The notes below the pieces were generated by a model that worked only from the letters and a program-made list of their open reading frames with translations, was not told the origin of the DNA and ran no database searches. This document shows positions 8,009 to 13,872 of a stretch of DNA of 16,621 nt, piece after piece. This DNA comes from Candidatus Thalassarchaeaceae archaeon (lineage in GTDB: Archaea; Thermoplasmatota; Poseidoniia; Poseidoniales; Thalassarchaeaceae). Every line of letters starts with the position of its first letter. Position 1 is the stretch's first letter. Both the position numbers and the translations under genes were made by a program. The stretch spans positions 1 to 16,621 of the forward strand of contig JAQXFA010000053.1 of NCBI GenBank assembly GCA_029250565.1, read 5' to 3'.

Positions 8009-8591
8009 AGGAAATAACAACCTGTCCTCGATCTACCAAATCAGTACAGTATAGGTCAAGGTTTGCAAGAACACTTGGAGGGGTTTGATCGGGTACGGTT
8101 ACTACCGCACTCAATACATCACGGGCACGGAAGGTATTGATGAAAGTATGAAGATATTCAGCCAGCATTTTCTCCTCATTGTAAATTGCTAATGCGTTTA
8201 CAGAATCTAGAATGACGAAGTTTTGTTCAGTTGGCATTTGGCGTAGGTGAAATAAGGTCCTGAGAAGAACATTCTCAAGCATAATTGGGCTATCAATATA
8301 GGAAATATTGGTGTATTGATTTTCAGTCCCACCTAACAATGCAGATGAGACACAATCAATGAATTGGATTCCTTCAATTGGGATATCGATTTCCTGTAGG
8401 GTGGCAATTAGTTCAGGTGCAGGGCGGCTAGCAGAAATGTAAACGCCACCCATTTGAAATTCGTTAATGAGCGGCTCAATAAGTGAAGCAGTCACAAGAA
8501 ATGAGTTACTAGAGCCGCAACGAACTTGTAACGAAGAATTCAAAGTAATCTCTGTGAGTTGTTCAGCGATCCGTTGGTCTAACTCAATCAT
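8007..8591 (-). CDS. RecA-fold protein lacking a Walker A motif
   Basis: This 194-residue protein has no family name I can give with certainty. It reads like a shortened KaiC/RAD55-type domain. The place where a P-loop should be (about 23-36, VRCGSSNSFLVTAS) has neither GxxGxGK nor a lysine. A good Walker-B-like strand remains at 124-134 (NFVILDSVNAL). Strand VYISASRPAPELIATL near 50-66 resembles the segment that in KaiC proteins follows the P-loop helix. The ATG overlaps the stop of the upstream KaiC-like gene (ATGA), and no Shine-Dalgarno site is visible, so translation probably depends on re-initiation. Such tight coupling argues for a fixed ratio with its neighbours, as in a hetero-oligomer. 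It could be a structural subunit paired with the intact ATPase; this is inferred from context. Confidence 0.7.
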   Translation of the reverse strand: MIELDQRIAEQLTEITLNSSLQVRCGSSNSFLVTASLIEPLINEFQMGGVYISASRPAPELIATLQEIDIPIEGIQFIDCVSSALLGGTENQYTNISYIDSPIMLENVLLRTLFHLRQMPTEQNFVILDSVNALAIYNEEKMLAEYLHTFINTFRARDVLSAVVTVPDQTPPSVLANLDLYCTDLVDRGQVVIS

Positions 8592-9376
8592 GATGTGTCA
8601 ACTCCCCACTTTAGCATCGGCGTCATCATTACGCCCATAGGTGTTAATTCTAAGGCATATTTTGCCCGTGAGTGGTCTGTTCCTCGCATCTTGACAACTT
8701 GTAAAAATCGTAACAAGTGCCCCATTCTATCGATATCACCCATCACCATTATTCCGTCCAATATCGCTTCTTCAACACCGAAAGATGACCAGTGTGCTTT
8801 AGCACCTGCAGAAGTAATCTCAGCAACGAGGAAAGATGTGCACCCTTGGGTGGCTAGAGTTTTTCCAAGAGTAAACAAGAAATCGCGAATAAGTTGGTCA
8901 TTCGGAATCTTGTAACATAGTGTTGTTACTGAATCAATAACTAGGCGAGTTACTCCAATGGTGTTGACAATATCTGTAATTGCTTTCACTAGTGAGTTGA
9001 TGTCATCTCGGTCAAATGTTGCCTTTGTTAATCCAAGCCAAGAGTAAAGGACATCCATATCGAATACATTGATGAGTCCTTTATCGACCATTTCCATGTC
9101 AAAAAAGGTGTATTGCCGGATATTTTCAAGTAATTTTACAGATGGTTCTGTGGCCGCGAAATATGCACATGCTTCACCCATCTGTGCGCCGTGAACTAGA
9201 AATTCCATAGTCAACGTAGTTTTTCCTGAACCACATGTACCTCCAATGAGTACAGTCGCCCCATATGGTATTCCACCACGGGTGATTTCATCCAATCCAT
9301 GAATGCCAGTGATACAACGGTCGCGTGTGTATTGTGGTCCCCCCAGCATGCTATCAACTATGCAAAGCCCGACCAC
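8588..9376 (-). CDS. KaiC-like RecA-superfamily ATPase with intact P-loop
   Basis: The 262-residue product is a single KaiC-type domain: ITGIHGLDEITRGGIPYG at 22-39, Walker A GGTCGSGKTT at 45-54, a TEP segment at 76-78 where circadian KaiC has a pair of catalytic glutamates, Walker B RLVIDS at 144-149, and KMRGTDH at 229-235, a conserved KaiC-family segment near the C-terminus. These proteins bind ATP and form hexameric rings; archaeal relatives include ArlH (FlaH), which works with the archaellum motor, and various signalling ATPases. This is the only one of the three linked RecA-fold genes that keeps a working-looking ATP site. The start is a GTG at 9376, with GAGGTG overlapping it; ATG 9349 would remove nine residues. 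The exact role is unknown. Location beside pilin and peptidase genes suggests a surface-filament function. Confidence 0.85.
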   Translation of the reverse strand: MVGLCIVDSMLGGPQYTRDRCITGIHGLDEITRGGIPYGATVLIGGTCGSGKTTLTMEFLVHGAQMGEACAYFAATEPSVKLLENIRQYTFFDMEMVDKGLINVFDMDVLYSWLGLTKATFDRDDINSLVKAITDIVNTIGVTRLVIDSVTTLCYKIPNDQLIRDFLFTLGKTLATQGCTSFLVAEITSAGAKAHWSSFGVEEAILDGIMVMGDIDRMGHLLRFLQVVKMRGTDHSRAKYALELTPMGVMMTPMLKWGVDTS

Positions 9377-9401
9377 CTCTAATAACTCGTTGCCAAACGA
9401 A

Positions 9402-9417
9402 CACGCCTATAGGCGTG
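9402..9417. repeat. Perfect 16-bp palindrome between the LTD-pilin and KaiC-like genes
   Basis: CACGCC-TATA-GGCGTG is a perfect inverted repeat in the 75-base gap between the two minus-strand genes. As RNA it would form a six-pair GC-rich hairpin with a four-base loop. It could reduce read-through from the peptidase/LTD-pilin pair, act as an operator, or be an mRNA-processing point. Only a short T-rich stretch (TTCGTTT) follows on the minus strand, so a strong terminator is not supported. A weak TATA-like GTTTAATC lies just upstream of it. Confidence 0.5.
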
Positions 9418-9451
9418 GATTAAACAAAGTAGAATCCAATCAAATATGATT

Positions 9452-10522
9452 TCAAAGGATTCCAGGGGTTCCGCCATTAGAACGACCCCAATTTGAGGAA
9501 TTTGAAGACCCGCCACCAAGCCAATTAAGGGCAATATCATTGTCAATATCCCAACTAGTGACCCAGTTAACCTCCATTTTAGTTTCAGTTTGTGCTAATC
9601 CAGGGTAAGTCCATGTGAGAGTTAGAGTGTCATCATATTTGTTGAGGCCATCAATGGCTCCCCTACCTAAAATTCCTGAAAGGCCAAGGTCAAGGACAAC
9701 ATCAGAGCCCTGATTCTCCTGCAGAGAGGATTTACCTGAGCAGAGCAACACATCTCCGCCTGCCAAAGCACCGTCTCCAATTAGTGAGTGAACCCCTCCG
9801 CTTGATGATCGTCCAATTCCCCAACCTGTAAGGTTGGCTGCAAACCCGTCGCGATTTTCCAATTCAACCCATTCAGGATAACCTAATTCAGGTTCTGCCA
9901 TGAATTCAGAGATGACCAAATGAGCTGGCATCCGTCCAGCGTCATGAACTTCTAGGATGATTTCAACAGTTTCAGAATTCAACATCATCAAACGATGCGC
10001 TACGGCGCTGTTAGCAGCTGCATCGCGGCTCGCACCATCTTGAAATAACAGCAAATCAATTCTGTTAGCATCAGAACTTTCTGTGACTCTTATTGTGAGG
10101 TTAATACTAGCCCAACTAGGAAGCCCAAGTCCTCTGATAAATTGATCTTGTGTGATGTTGGCAATCCCATCGAGTCGCTCGGTATCGAGTTGCCCCAATG
10201 TTCCAGCCAATCCCGGTTGAACTACGCCGTTTAGTAGATTAGTAGCATTGTAGCGATGCCATTCAGAAGTGGCATTTGCTAAATCGCGATTACCAAATTC
10301 ATCGTATGGTGTATACCAACCAGCATCAGTTGTTAATCGTTGCAAACTTTCAAGGGCATAATCGTCTAATTGATCAGTTCTTGGGTGGTTTGAACCAAGT
10401 TGTAGACCGGCAAGTGAAAAGAAAGCCGATAAGACGATGAGAAATAAGACGAAAGCGGTTAGGAATTCAATAACAGCAGTCATTCCGCCCTCGGAATCTG
10501 TTATTTGTCGAGCCGTGTGCAT
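9452..10522 (-). CDS. Pilin-like membrane-anchored protein with C-terminal lamin-tail (LTD) domain
   Basis: The 356-residue product has a short polar leader ending in SEGG, then MTAVIEFLTAFVLFLIVLS, a prepilin-like hydrophobic helix with a Glu near its start. Residues about 45-200 are an extracellular-type polar region with several Asn-x-Ser/Thr sites (candidate N-glycosylation). From about 202 to 355 the sequence matches the lamin-tail-domain pattern: HLVISEFMAEPELGYPEWVE, then LENRDGFAANLTGWGI, a DVLLC strand, and the closing SNWGRSNGGTPG. LTDs are beta-sandwich modules found on many secreted prokaryotic proteins and often linked to binding or anchoring. ATG 10522 is chosen because AGGGA ends 6 nt before it (a TTG at 10528 is the alternative). 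The gene lies 49 bases downstream of the prepilin peptidase, its likely processing enzyme. It may be a filament tip or minor subunit; this is inference. Confidence 0.78.
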   Translation of the reverse strand: MHTARQITDSEGGMTAVIEFLTAFVLFLIVLSAFFSLAGLQLGSNHPRTDQLDDYALESLQRLTTDAGWYTPYDEFGNRDLANATSEWHRYNATNLLNGVVQPGLAGTLGQLDTERLDGIANITQDQFIRGLGLPSWASINLTIRVTESSDANRIDLLLFQDGASRDAAANSAVAHRLMMLNSETVEIILEVHDAGRMPAHLVISEFMAEPELGYPEWVELENRDGFAANLTGWGIGRSSSGGVHSLIGDGALAGGDVLLCSGKSSLQENQGSDVVLDLGLSGILGRGAIDGLNKYDDTLTLTWTYPGLAQTETKMEVNWVTSWDIDNDIALNWLGGGSSNSSNWGRSNGGTPGIL

Positions 10523-10571
10523 CGTCAATCCCTATCCTGCCGAAGGTTGTGTCCATCATCAAGTCTGTGCT

Positions 10572-11579
10572 TCAAGGAAGCCCTACCAAGTTTAGTAGGA
10601 ATAGTATAGGGTCACCGATAAGAAGCAAGGGTAGGATTCCGATCATCAAGAATGCCATGAAAGGGTATTTTTCTGTAATCCAGGCTTTGTCGGCTCCAAG
10701 TTCTTCTAAGTCTGACAGGAGATCTTGCAATTTGTTTTCAGCACGCCCACCGCGCTTCGGGCGCATTCTAGTTTCGATTTTTTTCTCGCCATCAGCTCCT
10801 TCAATAACCTCATCCAATAACCAGACATGGCGGTTTGGGATTTCAGAAAGAGGTAATCGGTGGGCATGCCAAGCCATTTTCAAGTTTCCAGCATCACCTG
10901 CAGCCAAATTAATTCCAAATACATAAATTGGTAAAACCAGAAAACTCATTGCCCCCCAAATAAGTAGTGAAATTGCTGGTGGCATCAAAGCATCTCCGGC
11001 GGCTGGAATTTCACCCCATCCAGGTACACAAAGAGCAACGAGCATCATTCCTTTTGCATCAGCACCTCCATGTAACATTCGCAATTGATAGCACATTTCA
11101 AAGAACAATAAAACAGCACCAATTACCAACATCTGCCCCCACAAGTAAGAGGCTTGAATTTCAGCAGTAGTTGAACAGTAATTGCAATCAACAAGTGAAC
11201 CGAACCCTAACCCGTCCATCAGAGGGGTTAGGTGTCGCAGTGCCCCGAATATAAGTCCCACAACCGATGCAAGATACCAAATTGAAACCAGTATATCTTC
11301 AGGTGAACCATTTCGTATATCATCCAAGGTAGGTCGACCAATAACAGCAGTTGAAGCATATGCGACAACTGCTGATGCTGTAAGCCAAACAGTCCAGTCT
11401 GCTTCCAATGCCCATAACTCAAGACAAAGGAGGAACAATGCAGGCTTTGCCCATGAGATCCACCAATCGTTTGGGACACGTCTAATTTTGAGGTCAAGAT
11501 AGGTCGCCCCACCAAGGCACAAGACGAGAGTAACTACGCGCGCATAGGTGAGGATTTGCTCCGGTGTCGCCATGTCCAT
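10572..11579 (-). CDS. Archaeal prepilin/preflagellin peptidase (PibD/ArlK type, A24 aspartic protease)
   Basis: This polytopic membrane protease removes the leaders of archaeal pilins and archaellins. The 335-residue product has hydrophobic helices from residue 10 on. Both catalytic aspartates are in standard context: Asp29 in TYLDLKIRRVPNDWW on the cytoplasmic side, and Asp174 in HGGADAKGM, the GxGD-like motif with Ala before the Asp. After helices near 200-225 comes a charged cytoplasmic segment of about 75 residues (230-305) and then a last helix pair region starting YPFMAFLMIGILPLLLIGD. The length fits haloarchaeal PibD better than the shorter methanogen FlaK (about 230). The gene heads the minus-strand run. 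A TATA-like CATTTATGG centred 27 nt upstream of the ATG suggests leaderless transcription. Its two likely substrates are encoded downstream. Family is confident; which filament it serves is not. Confidence 0.88.
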   Translation of the reverse strand: MDMATPEQILTYARVVTLVLCLGGATYLDLKIRRVPNDWWISWAKPALFLLCLELWALEADWTVWLTASAVVAYASTAVIGRPTLDDIRNGSPEDILVSIWYLASVVGLIFGALRHLTPLMDGLGFGSLVDCNYCSTTAEIQASYLWGQMLVIGAVLLFFEMCYQLRMLHGGADAKGMMLVALCVPGWGEIPAAGDALMPPAISLLIWGAMSFLVLPIYVFGINLAAGDAGNLKMAWHAHRLPLSEIPNRHVWLLDEVIEGADGEKKIETRMRPKRGGRAENKLQDLLSDLEELGADKAWITEKYPFMAFLMIGILPLLLIGDPILFLLNLVGLP

Positions 11580-11601
11580 CGGGTGCTGTCACAGGTAAGT
11601 G

Positions 11602-11610
11602 CCATAAATG
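11602..11610. promoter_or_regulatory. TATA-like box between the peptidase and UPF0147 genes
   Basis: CATTTATGG on the minus strand is centred about 27 nt before the peptidase ATG (11579), the distance expected for a leaderless archaeal transcript. On the plus strand the same bases read CATAAATG and would place a start near 11632, giving UPF0147 a leader of about 27 nt that includes AGAGG. Use in one or both directions is inferred from spacing only. Confidence 0.45.
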
Positions 11611-11658
11611 AGGCGCGGTTCGGCCACCTTGGAAGCATGCTTTCAGAGGCTGACTCAT

Positions 11659-11922
11659 ATGACCATCGAGACGCGAATAGAGCAGATTTCCACTGTAATT
11701 CTACAGTTAGATGATTCCAAAGTACCACGAAACATTCGTGCAGGCGCTAAAGAAGCAGTTGAGAAGTGGTTGTTGAATAAATCCAAGGATTTGGATGTTC
11801 GAATCGCAATGGCCCAAAACAAACTGGAAGAGTTGTCAGAAGACCCCAATATCCCGATGGAATATGGTGTGTTGGTTCTACAAGTGTTGACTGCGCTTGA
11901 ACAACTGCTTGGTGAAGTCTAA
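11659..11922 (+). CDS. UPF0147 family protein
   Basis: The 87-residue product matches the archaeal UPF0147 family in length and pattern: an N-terminal helix (IEQISTVILQL), then DDSKVPRNIRAGAKEAVEKW, a middle helix with DVRIAMAQNKLEEL, then SEDPNIPMEYGVLVLQVLTAL. The family is small, helical, widespread in archaea and without a known function. The ATG at 11659 gives the family's usual length; an upstream in-frame ATG at 11608 would add 17 residues that do not fit. AGAGG lies 9 nt before the start. The gene is divergent from the peptidase and followed by an array of TTCACT words. I cannot propose a role from the neighbours. Confidence 0.9.
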   Translation: MTIETRIEQISTVILQLDDSKVPRNIRAGAKEAVEKWLLNKSKDLDVRIAMAQNKLEELSEDPNIPMEYGVLVLQVLTALEQLLGEV

Positions 11923-11923
11923 A

Positions 11924-11946
11924 TTCACTTTCACTTTCAGTTCACT
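11924..11946 (+). repeat. Short TTCACT word array after UPF0147
   Basis: Directly after the UPF0147 stop codon the sequence reads TTCACT-TTCACT-TTCAG-TTCACT. It is pyrimidine-rich on the plus strand, as archaeal transcription stop regions often are, but has no long T-run. It may help termination or be chance. Confidence 0.4.
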
Positions 11947-11990
11947 CTCCTCTAGAAAAGTAGGTAGTGTGACAGCGTTTCATTTGGTTC

Positions 11991-12560
11991 ATGCAATCCC
12001 AAGTTGTTAGAAGTATAGTCATGCCAAATGGAATAGTCACTGCACACGCAGATAGAACACTGTTGTTCAAACCCCTTAGAGGGCGAGAACAGAAGATTAG
12101 GATGGCGGCCCAAGCAACAGTAATGTTAGCTTGTTATGGGCCGCAAAAAATCGTTTTCCGGCTATTGGTTGGCGATGCAAAAGGTTCTGTACACCTAGTC
12201 TCATTACCTGAATTGAATCTCATCGAAAGCCATGAATTAGGAAAAACGCCAGTTACAGCACTTGCTTTACATGAGCCAGGTGGAAGAAAGCGAGTGATTG
12301 CCGGATTACAAGATGGAGGGATATATGCTCTAGGTGAAGGTGTACCATCGGGTTCTTTGAAATTATTTTCACTCGATGGCTCAGTAGGATTAATTCACTC
12401 AACTGATGAAATACTAACCGTTTATTCTGGCTGGACAAGAGAAGTCCGCCATTGGAATGGCGATGCAGTTAGTCCAGCTAAGCGTTGGTTCCAACCACCT
12501 ACTACTCCAACCAAAAGAGTGAGCCAGCAACTCATTCTGCCAAAGGCGGTTCGGGCGTAA
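11991..12560 (+). CDS. Hypothetical protein with WD40/beta-propeller-like repeats
   Basis: I do not recognise this 189-residue protein as a named family. It has several short segments of the kind found in propeller blades: RLLVGDAKGSVHLVSLPELN, then TPVTALALHEPGG with VIAGLQDGGIYAL, and later EILTVYSGWTREVRHWNGD. The spacing suggests three or four blades, too few for a closed seven-blade WD40 ring unless it multimerises or is divergent. There is no signal peptide or membrane helix, so it is probably cytoplasmic. No TATA box is seen 26 nt before the ATG at 11991, and no clear Shine-Dalgarno site, so the start is uncertain (ATG 12021 is an alternative). Its last 29 bases overlap the 3' end of the convergent MBL gene. 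A real gene is likely; the function is unknown. Confidence 0.6.
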   Translation: MQSQVVRSIVMPNGIVTAHADRTLLFKPLRGREQKIRMAAQATVMLACYGPQKIVFRLLVGDAKGSVHLVSLPELNLIESHELGKTPVTALALHEPGGRKRVIAGLQDGGIYALGEGVPSGSLKLFSLDGSVGLIHSTDEILTVYSGWTREVRHWNGDAVSPAKRWFQPPTTPTKRVSQQLILPKAVRA

Positions 12561-13284
12561 ACCAATTGCACGTAGGGGTAGGGCGAGGCCATTCTTGCGG
12601 CCTTAGCCCTTTATTTCCAACAATTTGAGACAACACTTGTTGATGCTGTTCAAGTTCCGCCAACACCGCTGCATCACCAACAATAGTTTCACCATGGCCA
12701 GGAACTAACTGTTTGATTTCCATTTTGAGCAGGTACTCAATACTATCCAGTAGATCCGGCAAACATCCTGTTGGTAAGTCCCATCTTGAGATATGTCCCT
12801 TCTTAGGAATTAAATCTCCAGTAATTAGAATCCCCTCACTTTCAATCCAAAAGCAACACGAGTCTGAGGTATGACCCGGTGTGTGGATGATTTCAATAGT
12901 TCCACCCCCCAAATCAAAAACATCACCTTCATCAAATGGATTCACATCAACTGGCGGCATATCGGAATTGAAACGAGATGCCCATGTGGTGAACATATCA
13001 CCACTAGCCAATGCACCAGAGGCGGCATCATGGGTGTGGACAGAAGCACCCCAGTGGTCGGCAAGATGCCGAGCCGCTCCAGCAGTGTCATAATGGCGGT
13101 GAGTGAGAAAAATTTTGCTAACTTTAGGGGCATCATCTAGCTTAGATTCGATTCGTTCAACCACATTTGCTTGATACCAAGATGTCCCAGGGTCAATCAC
13201 AACGGTCTCATTGTCACCCGAAACGATGGTGCAAGATGCATCGTGATGGATGCCTGGGAGCCTTACTACTCGCATGGGAGACAT
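12532..13284 (-). CDS. MBL-fold metallo-hydrolase (glyoxalase II-like)
   Basis: The 250-residue product has the metallo-beta-lactamase fold signature: VVIDPGTSW at 28-36, FLTHRHYDTAG at 59-69, HTPGHTSDS at 134-142, LITGDLIP at 153-160 and LVPGHGE at 193-199. Putative metal ligands are His62, His64, Asp66, His138, Asp157 and His197. In most relatives the motif reads HxHxDH; here the second His is Thr67, so the second metal site is incomplete or remodelled. Enzymes of this fold hydrolyse thioesters, lactones, phosphodiesters or nucleic acids; the substrate cannot be told from the sequence. The acidic middle and lack of signal peptide suggest a cytoplasmic enzyme. The ATG at 13284 is 26-27 nt from the shared TATA box at 13305-13315, supporting a leaderless mRNA; ATG 13275 is an alternative. 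Confidence 0.88.
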   Translation of the reverse strand: MSPMRVVRLPGIHHDASCTIVSGDNETVVIDPGTSWYQANVVERIESKLDDAPKVSKIFLTHRHYDTAGAARHLADHWGASVHTHDAASGALASGDMFTTWASRFNSDMPPVDVNPFDEGDVFDLGGGTIEIIHTPGHTSDSCCFWIESEGILITGDLIPKKGHISRWDLPTGCLPDLLDSIEYLLKMEIKQLVPGHGETIVGDAAVLAELEQHQQVLSQIVGNKGLRPQEWPRPTPTCNWFTPEPPLAE

Positions 13285-13304
13285 TTACAGGCAGGGGGTT
13301 TGGG

Positions 13305-13315
13305 CTTATATATCG
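13305..13315. promoter_or_regulatory. Near-symmetric TATA box shared by the MBL gene and rpl40e
   Basis: CTTATATATCG reads as a TATA box on both strands. Its centre (about 13310.5) is about 26 nt from the rpl40e ATG at 13336 and about 26-27 nt from the MBL ATG at 13284. Archaeal initiation normally occurs about 26 nt from the TATA centre, so both start codons would lie at or next to the transcript 5' end. This agrees with leaderless mRNAs in both directions. Confidence 0.7.
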
Positions 13316-13335
13316 GGAGCAAGTCGGCCGCCTCA

Positions 13336-13482
13336 ATGGCAAGGTTCCCAGAGGCAGAGAAGCGTCTGCTTGAAGTGCGTGTTTGCATGAAATGCAATGC
13401 TCGTAACGGCCTCAAAGCAACAAAGTGCCGCAAGTGTAGTTACAAAGGACTACGCCTCAAAAACAAAGAACGCCGAATCTGA
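13336..13482 (+). CDS. rpl40e: Large-subunit ribosomal protein L40e
   Basis: The 48-residue product begins MARFPEAEKRLLEVRVCMKC and continues with NARNGLKATKCRKCSYKGLR, an almost textbook archaeal L40e. Cys17, Cys20, Cys31 and Cys34 form the zinc-binding C4 site. It is a small basic protein of the 50S subunit, the archaeal counterpart of the ribosomal part of eukaryotic ubiquitin-L40 fusions; no ubiquitin-like part is present here. A longer in-frame reading from 13171 runs through the promoter and the opposite-strand MBL gene and is not credible. The ATG at 13336 is about 26 nt downstream of the TATA box centre, so the mRNA is probably leaderless. Confidence is high. Confidence 0.97.
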   Translation: MARFPEAEKRLLEVRVCMKCNARNGLKATKCRKCSYKGLRLKNKERRI

Positions 13483-13497
13483 TTTCAGACATCGTCA

Positions 13498-13537
13498 TTC
13501 ATTTCTTTGAATATTTTCATAAGTCTCAATTTGTTTT
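13498..13537 (+). terminator. T-rich stop region after rpl40e
   Basis: After the rpl40e stop there are T-rich stretches (CATTTCTTTGAATATTTTC and ATTTGTTTTAG) with no gene on the plus strand. Archaeal RNA polymerase terminates on U-rich transcripts without needing a hairpin, so this is a plausible stop zone. Confidence 0.4.
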
Positions 13538-13544
13538 AGGATTA

Positions 13545-13561
13545 CCTAGAACAATTCTAGG
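13545..13561. repeat. 7-bp hairpin at the 3' end of the small Cys/His gene
   Basis: CCTAGAA-CAA-TTCTAGG is a perfect inverted repeat that overlaps the stop codon of the minus-strand gene (13557-13559). It sits between the converging rpl40e and Cys/His genes and may shield transcript 3' ends. No T-run follows it on the minus strand. Confidence 0.4.
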
Positions 13562-13835
13562 ACCATTCTGTTTCGTCATCTTTCTTTGACTTCTTCCACT
13601 CTTTGTAGTGGGTTCTGCAGACCTTCACACGCCTAGGTCCTTCAGGAATATTATCCCACACATCAACTGCGTTATCAAAAGCAATTGAACGCCCTCCTAG
13701 TGCGGTATCAGCGAATTCAGTACACTTAGGGACATGGCAAGGAACTTCTGGGTCTATAGCTGCTGAGGAACGAGAATGCTTCGGTTTTCCACCCTTTGGT
13801 CGGGGGATTCTCCGCTTGTGAGGTCTGCCTGCCAT
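13557..13835 (-). CDS. Small basic Cys/His protein downstream of purA
   Basis: I do not recognise this 92-residue protein. Its first 25 residues are strongly basic (AGRPHKRRIPRPKGGKPKH), as in nucleic-acid or ribosome-binding proteins. A possible zinc site follows: Cys33, His34 and Cys38 (VPCHVPKC), with Cys73 and His76 (VCRTHYKEWK) near the end, separated by about 35 residues. The tail is lysine- and acid-rich. GAGAGG ends 7 nt before the ATG, and the gene begins 37 bases after the purA stop on the same strand, so the two are probably co-transcribed. It could be a small zinc-stabilised RNA- or DNA-binding protein; that is inference from composition. A real gene is likely because of the clear ribosome-binding site and the Cys/His spacing. 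Confidence 0.7.
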   Translation of the reverse strand: MAGRPHKRRIPRPKGGKPKHSRSSAAIDPEVPCHVPKCTEFADTALGGRSIAFDNAVDVWDNIPEGPRRVKVCRTHYKEWKKSKKDDETEWS

Positions 13836-13872
13836 ATTATCGCCTCTCGGTCATTCCGCTTTATTCTAACGC

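Noticed and set aside
7193..9376. A circadian KaiABC-type clock
   Set aside because: The proteins have single domains, two lack P-loops, and no KaiA or KaiB gene is present.
5328..11579. A canonical archaellum operon
   Set aside because: No archaellin, ArlF/ArlG, ArlI or ArlJ is present; only a peptidase and KaiC-like proteins overlap with that gene set.
13171..13335. N-terminal extension of the L40e frame
   Set aside because: It crosses the TATA box and the opposite MBL gene; archaeal L40e is about 50 residues and starts MARFPEA.
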